64,000 bases of DNA from contig NZ_RQJP01000003.1 of assembly GCF_003858645.1 (NCBI RefSeq), positions 992,001 through 1,056,000 of the forward strand, in the 5' to 3' direction. Origin of the DNA: Larkinella knui. GTDB lineage: Bacteria; Bacteroidota; Bacteroidia; Cytophagales; Spirosomataceae. A program made the position numbers and the translations under genes. Below the pieces are notes generated by a model. It was given only the letters and a program-made list of their open reading frames with translations, had not been told where the DNA came from and ran no database searches. Below are positions 61,884-64,000 of the stretch, piece after piece; position 1 is the stretch's first letter; every line of letters starts with the position of its first letter.

Positions 61884-62633
61884 ATGCCCATACTTTCCAT
61901 CATCACCGTCACCTACAACGCCGAACGTTTTCTGGAGCGCACCATCCAGAGCCTGATCGCCAACCAGCCCGGCAGTGCGGTGGAATACCTGATCATCGAC
62001 GGCAATTCCAAAGATCGCACGCTGGACATTGTTCGAAACTATGAAAAGCACGTCAGCCGCTGGATTTCGGAGCCGGATCGAGGGTTATACGACGCCATGA
62101 ACAAAGGCCAGCAGCTGGCAACGGGCGATTACGTCTGGTTCATGAATGCCGGCGACGAAATTTACGACGCTGCGGTTCTTTCCAAATTACTCGATCAGAT
62201 GCAGAATAACCCCGCCGATGTCTATTACAGCGACGCGCTGTTTGTCGACGATACGGGCAAAGCGCTGGGTTTACGCAGTCAAATTACGCCCCATACGTTG
62301 CCTCACCACCTGATCTGGCGCGATATGGCGATGGGCATGAAGGTTTGTCATCAGGCATTCATTGCCCGCCGGAGCCTGGCCCCGCCCTTTCTGGTCGACA
62401 ACCTCAGCGCGGATGTCGACTGGGAAATTCGCTGCCTGAAAGCCGCCAAAAAAGTAGTTTGGCTCGATTTTGTCTTGTGTAAGTACCTGGTGGGCGGTTT
62501 GTCGGTTCAGCGGCACCGGCAGTCGCTTACGGATCGGTTCAAGGTCCTGGCCGATCATTTTGGTGTGGCAACGGCCCTGTGGAATCACGTTCGCATTCTG
62601 GCGCGGGCCGTGCGGTTTCGGTTTTCGGGGTGA
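61884..62633 (+). CDS. Glycosyltransferase family 2 protein
   Basis: The protein has 249 residues, GT-A fold: ILSIITVTYNAERFLERTIQSL at the N-terminus, DGNSKDRTLDIV, then the acidic signature SEPDRGLYDAMNKG (the DxD-like equivalent is DRGLYDA) and WFMNAGDEIYDA. Members of this subgroup usually add a single sugar in O-antigen, exopolysaccharide or colanic-acid-like pathways. It is the last glycosyltransferase of the locus and is divergently arranged with the methyltransferase at 61087. Confidence 0.9.
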   Translation: MPILSIITVTYNAERFLERTIQSLIANQPGSAVEYLIIDGNSKDRTLDIVRNYEKHVSRWISEPDRGLYDAMNKGQQLATGDYVWFMNAGDEIYDAAVLSKLLDQMQNNPADVYYSDALFVDDTGKALGLRSQITPHTLPHHLIWRDMAMGMKVCHQAFIARRSLAPPFLVDNLSADVDWEIRCLKAAKKVVWLDFVLCKYLVGGLSVQRHRQSLTDRFKVLADHFGVATALWNHVRILARAVRFRFSG

Positions 62634-62638
62634 GATAG

Positions 62639-62819
62639 AAAGTCGTTGAAACGACTCGGGACGGGTAAGGTTCCCGGTTTTATTTCCCACGGTTTTAACC
62701 GTGGGCTGGTTTTAATACCAACCACGTCTTCAAACCATTGGCAATTCAACAGCCCACGGCTTTAGCCTTGGGGAACCGGATCGAAACTCCGTTCGCTATT
62801 CGAACGGTTTCAACCGTTT
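62639..62819. repeat. Cluster of short palindromes (CCCACGGTTTTAACCGTGGG type)
   Basis: A perfect 20-base palindrome lies at 62686-62705, a related half-site at 62750-62768 (CAGCCCACGGCTTTAGCC), and two gene-flanking dyads AAGTCGTTGAAACGACT (62640-62656) and AACGGTTTCAACCGTT (62802-62817). Such repeats are dispersed in many Bacteroidota genomes as I recall. The 204-base gap contains nothing else. Confidence 0.7.
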
Positions 62820-62837
62820 TACTACATTTTATAAAGC

Positions 62838-63509
62838 ATGACAATGATTCAACGACTCTACTTTATTTTCGTTTTCTGGCTTACCACGGTTCCGCTTTTT
62901 GCCCAAACGGCCGGGGATTCCATTCCCACCGAGCGCCGGTTTCCCCTGCGTTCGTTCATCGTTCCGGCCACGCTCGTTGGCGGAGGAGCGGCCTGGCTCG
63001 GCCACCCTACCCGCGAACCCTTCAACCATACCGGTACGGTCAGTTCGGCGGATGAGTATCTGCGGTTCGGCCCGTATGGATTGCGGGTTGCCCTGCAACT
63101 GGCGGGCGTGAAACCGGCGGTTAATCTGGGCGACGAAATTGCCGTTACGGTTTTGTCGAATGTGGTGATGGGTGGGGTCACTGAAGGACTCAAACGCACG
63201 ATCCATTCAACCCGCCCCGATGGTTCCGATCGCCGGTCGTTCCCGTCCGGTCATGCCGCCGTTGCGTTTACCGGGGCGGAATTACTGCATCAGGCGTATA
63301 AGCATAAAAGTCCCTGGATCAGTATTGCGGGCTACGCGATGGCCAGTGCCACGGCGGTGCTCCGGGTGGCCAACGAACAACACCATTGGGCCGATGTTTT
63401 GGCCGGTGCAGGCATCGGAATCGCATCGGTAAAGGTAACGTACGCAGTTTATCCGGTTATTAAACGCAAGTTGTTAGGTCATCGACGGCAATCGAAAAAT
63501 CAACTATAA
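62838..63509 (+). CDS. PAP2-family membrane-associated phosphatase
   Basis: The protein has 223 residues with an N-terminal signal (IQRLYFIFVFWLTTVPLFAQ). PAP2 motifs are intact: KRTIHSTRP (K-x6-RP), SFPSGHAAVAF (SGH) and RVANEQHHWADV (R-x5-H-x3-D). Such enzymes dephosphorylate undecaprenyl pyrophosphate or phosphatidic acid, and this one is at the edge of a lipid-linked glycan locus, which fits a role in lipid carrier recycling (inference). Confidence 0.88.
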   Translation: MTMIQRLYFIFVFWLTTVPLFAQTAGDSIPTERRFPLRSFIVPATLVGGGAAWLGHPTREPFNHTGTVSSADEYLRFGPYGLRVALQLAGVKPAVNLGDEIAVTVLSNVVMGGVTEGLKRTIHSTRPDGSDRRSFPSGHAAVAFTGAELLHQAYKHKSPWISIAGYAMASATAVLRVANEQHHWADVLAGAGIGIASVKVTYAVYPVIKRKLLGHRRQSKNQL

Positions 63510-63616
63510 TTACTTAGTATCCAGCGAATTGGTCAGTAATTTCAACGCACTAACAGCCTGTAAATCATTCCTTTTCTGCTTTACGCCTGTATTAAATTCG
63601 TTTTTCATTCAGCACA

Positions 63617-63656
63617 TTTGTCGGTTTGTCCAAAAATGAAAATAAATTTGCGGTTC
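63617..63656 (+). promoter_or_regulatory. Candidate pfkA promoter
   Basis: TAAATTTG (63643-63650) matches the Bacteroidota -7 consensus TAnnTTTG exactly; TTTG boxes lie at 63617 and 63625 as -33 candidates with spacers of 22 and 14 bases, both off the usual 19-21. The predicted start is about 63656. Confidence 0.45.
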
Positions 63657-63716
63657 GCGAGCAAAAGGCCGACGATTATTTTTTTGCACACAGAAAATTT
63701 AAAATAGACTTTTATC

Positions 63717-64000
63717 ATGAAGCGCTTAGCTGTTTTTACTTCCGGCGGTGACGCACCTGGCATGAATGCCTGTATTCGGGCGGTTGTCAGGGGGGCAGTT
63801 TACCACGGCGTCGAAGTATTCGGCATCCGTCGGGGGTACAACGGAATGATTAACGGCGATATTTTTCAAATGACGTCCCACTCGGTCAGCAACATTGTTC
63901 AACGCGGAGGGACTATCCTGAAATCAGCTCGCAGCAAAGAGTTCATGACCCCCGAAGGCCGTCAGAAAGCGCACGATCAACTGATCAAACATGGCATTGA
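63717..64000 (+). CDS. pfkA: ATP-dependent 6-phosphofructokinase, 3'-truncated by window edge
   Basis: The first 94 codons show the phosphofructokinase N-terminus: [28 protein letters not shown], then [14 protein letters not shown] and the family motif [13 protein letters not shown]. The enzyme phosphorylates fructose 6-phosphate in glycolysis. The remainder, including the catalytic Asp region, lies outside the window. The ATG at 63717 is preceded by a good -7 element. Confidence 0.95.
   Translation, partial: MKRLAVFTSGGDAPGMNACIRAVVRGAVYHGVEVFGIRRGYNGMINGDIFQMTSHSVSNIVQRGGTILKSARSKEFMTPEGRQKAHDQLIKHGI

Noticed and set aside
1-64000. tRNA, rRNA, tmRNA or insertion sequence
   Set aside because: None recognised by eye on either strand; a tRNAscan and ISfinder search would settle it.

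Overview
The window is bacterial chromosome from the phylum Bacteroidota, most likely a Cytophagales/Spirosomataceae-type organism (Spirosoma or Larkinella-like). This is inferred from a SusC/SusD pair, a 1333-residue hybrid two-component regulator, a type-IX-secretion style C-terminus, TAnnTTTG-type -7 promoter elements, weak Shine-Dalgarno signals, and dispersed intergenic palindromes. No rRNA, tRNA, CRISPR array, insertion sequence or phage gene was seen. Both edges cut genes: queA at the left and pfkA at the right.

Layout. 1-2697: housekeeping genes queA, ispD and meaB. 3051-6657: small lipoproteins and unknowns, including a UPF0323 lipoprotein and a collagen-like lipoprotein. 6734-19266: an apparent acetyl-mannan utilization locus. 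It has a SASA-type acetylesterase on the plus strand. On the minus strand, in transcription order, are a LuxR-type response regulator, a TPR histidine kinase, SusC, SusD, a TIG-domain surface glycan-binding lipoprotein and a GH26 mannanase. Long perfect hairpins separate several of these genes.

19627-30101: the highlight, a class I lanthipeptide gene cluster. Four tiny precursor genes, absent from ordinary long-ORF views, share an almost identical leader ending in Gly-Gly. They form two pairs with two different core types. Pair 1 (CTTxGYCP cores) lies before a luciferase-like flavoenzyme and a LanC cyclase. Pair 2 (ACTSKICEP cores) lies between LanC and a full-length LanB dehydratase. A C39-peptidase ABC exporter and an HlyD adaptor complete the set. 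Every precursor has its own upstream module: a repeated ACCAG-like motif with 21-bp periodicity, then a TTTG element 74-75 bp downstream of the start of the module, then a conserved 26-bp untranslated element. All four cores can form two consecutive Thr-X3-Cys rings.

30324-50135: mixed metabolic and regulatory genes. These are a PVC-type heme protein with HEAT repeats, the hybrid two-component regulator, a PLP-dependent cysteine-synthase-like enzyme with an unusual TSGCTG loop, a diheme cytochrome c, an aldo/keto reductase with an AraC regulator, a CotH-family secreted protein with two copies of a GWVWD-type module, a LytTR two-component pair with a serine hydrolase, and a pentapeptide-repeat protein. 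50287-53073: a PSD1-type (DUF1549/DUF1553) cytochrome protein. 53210-62633: a surface polysaccharide locus with a flippase, four methyltransferases and four glycosyltransferases. 62838-64000: a PAP2 phosphatase and the start of pfkA.

Several families of intergenic palindromes recur in the window. Three nested-palindrome copies carry CCCCGGAGGGG/CCCCTCCGGGG ends, and three copies carry a GGTATTCGG...GGTGGCTGACGC arm. Most sit at gene ends, where they probably act as bidirectional terminators or RNA-stabilizing structures.
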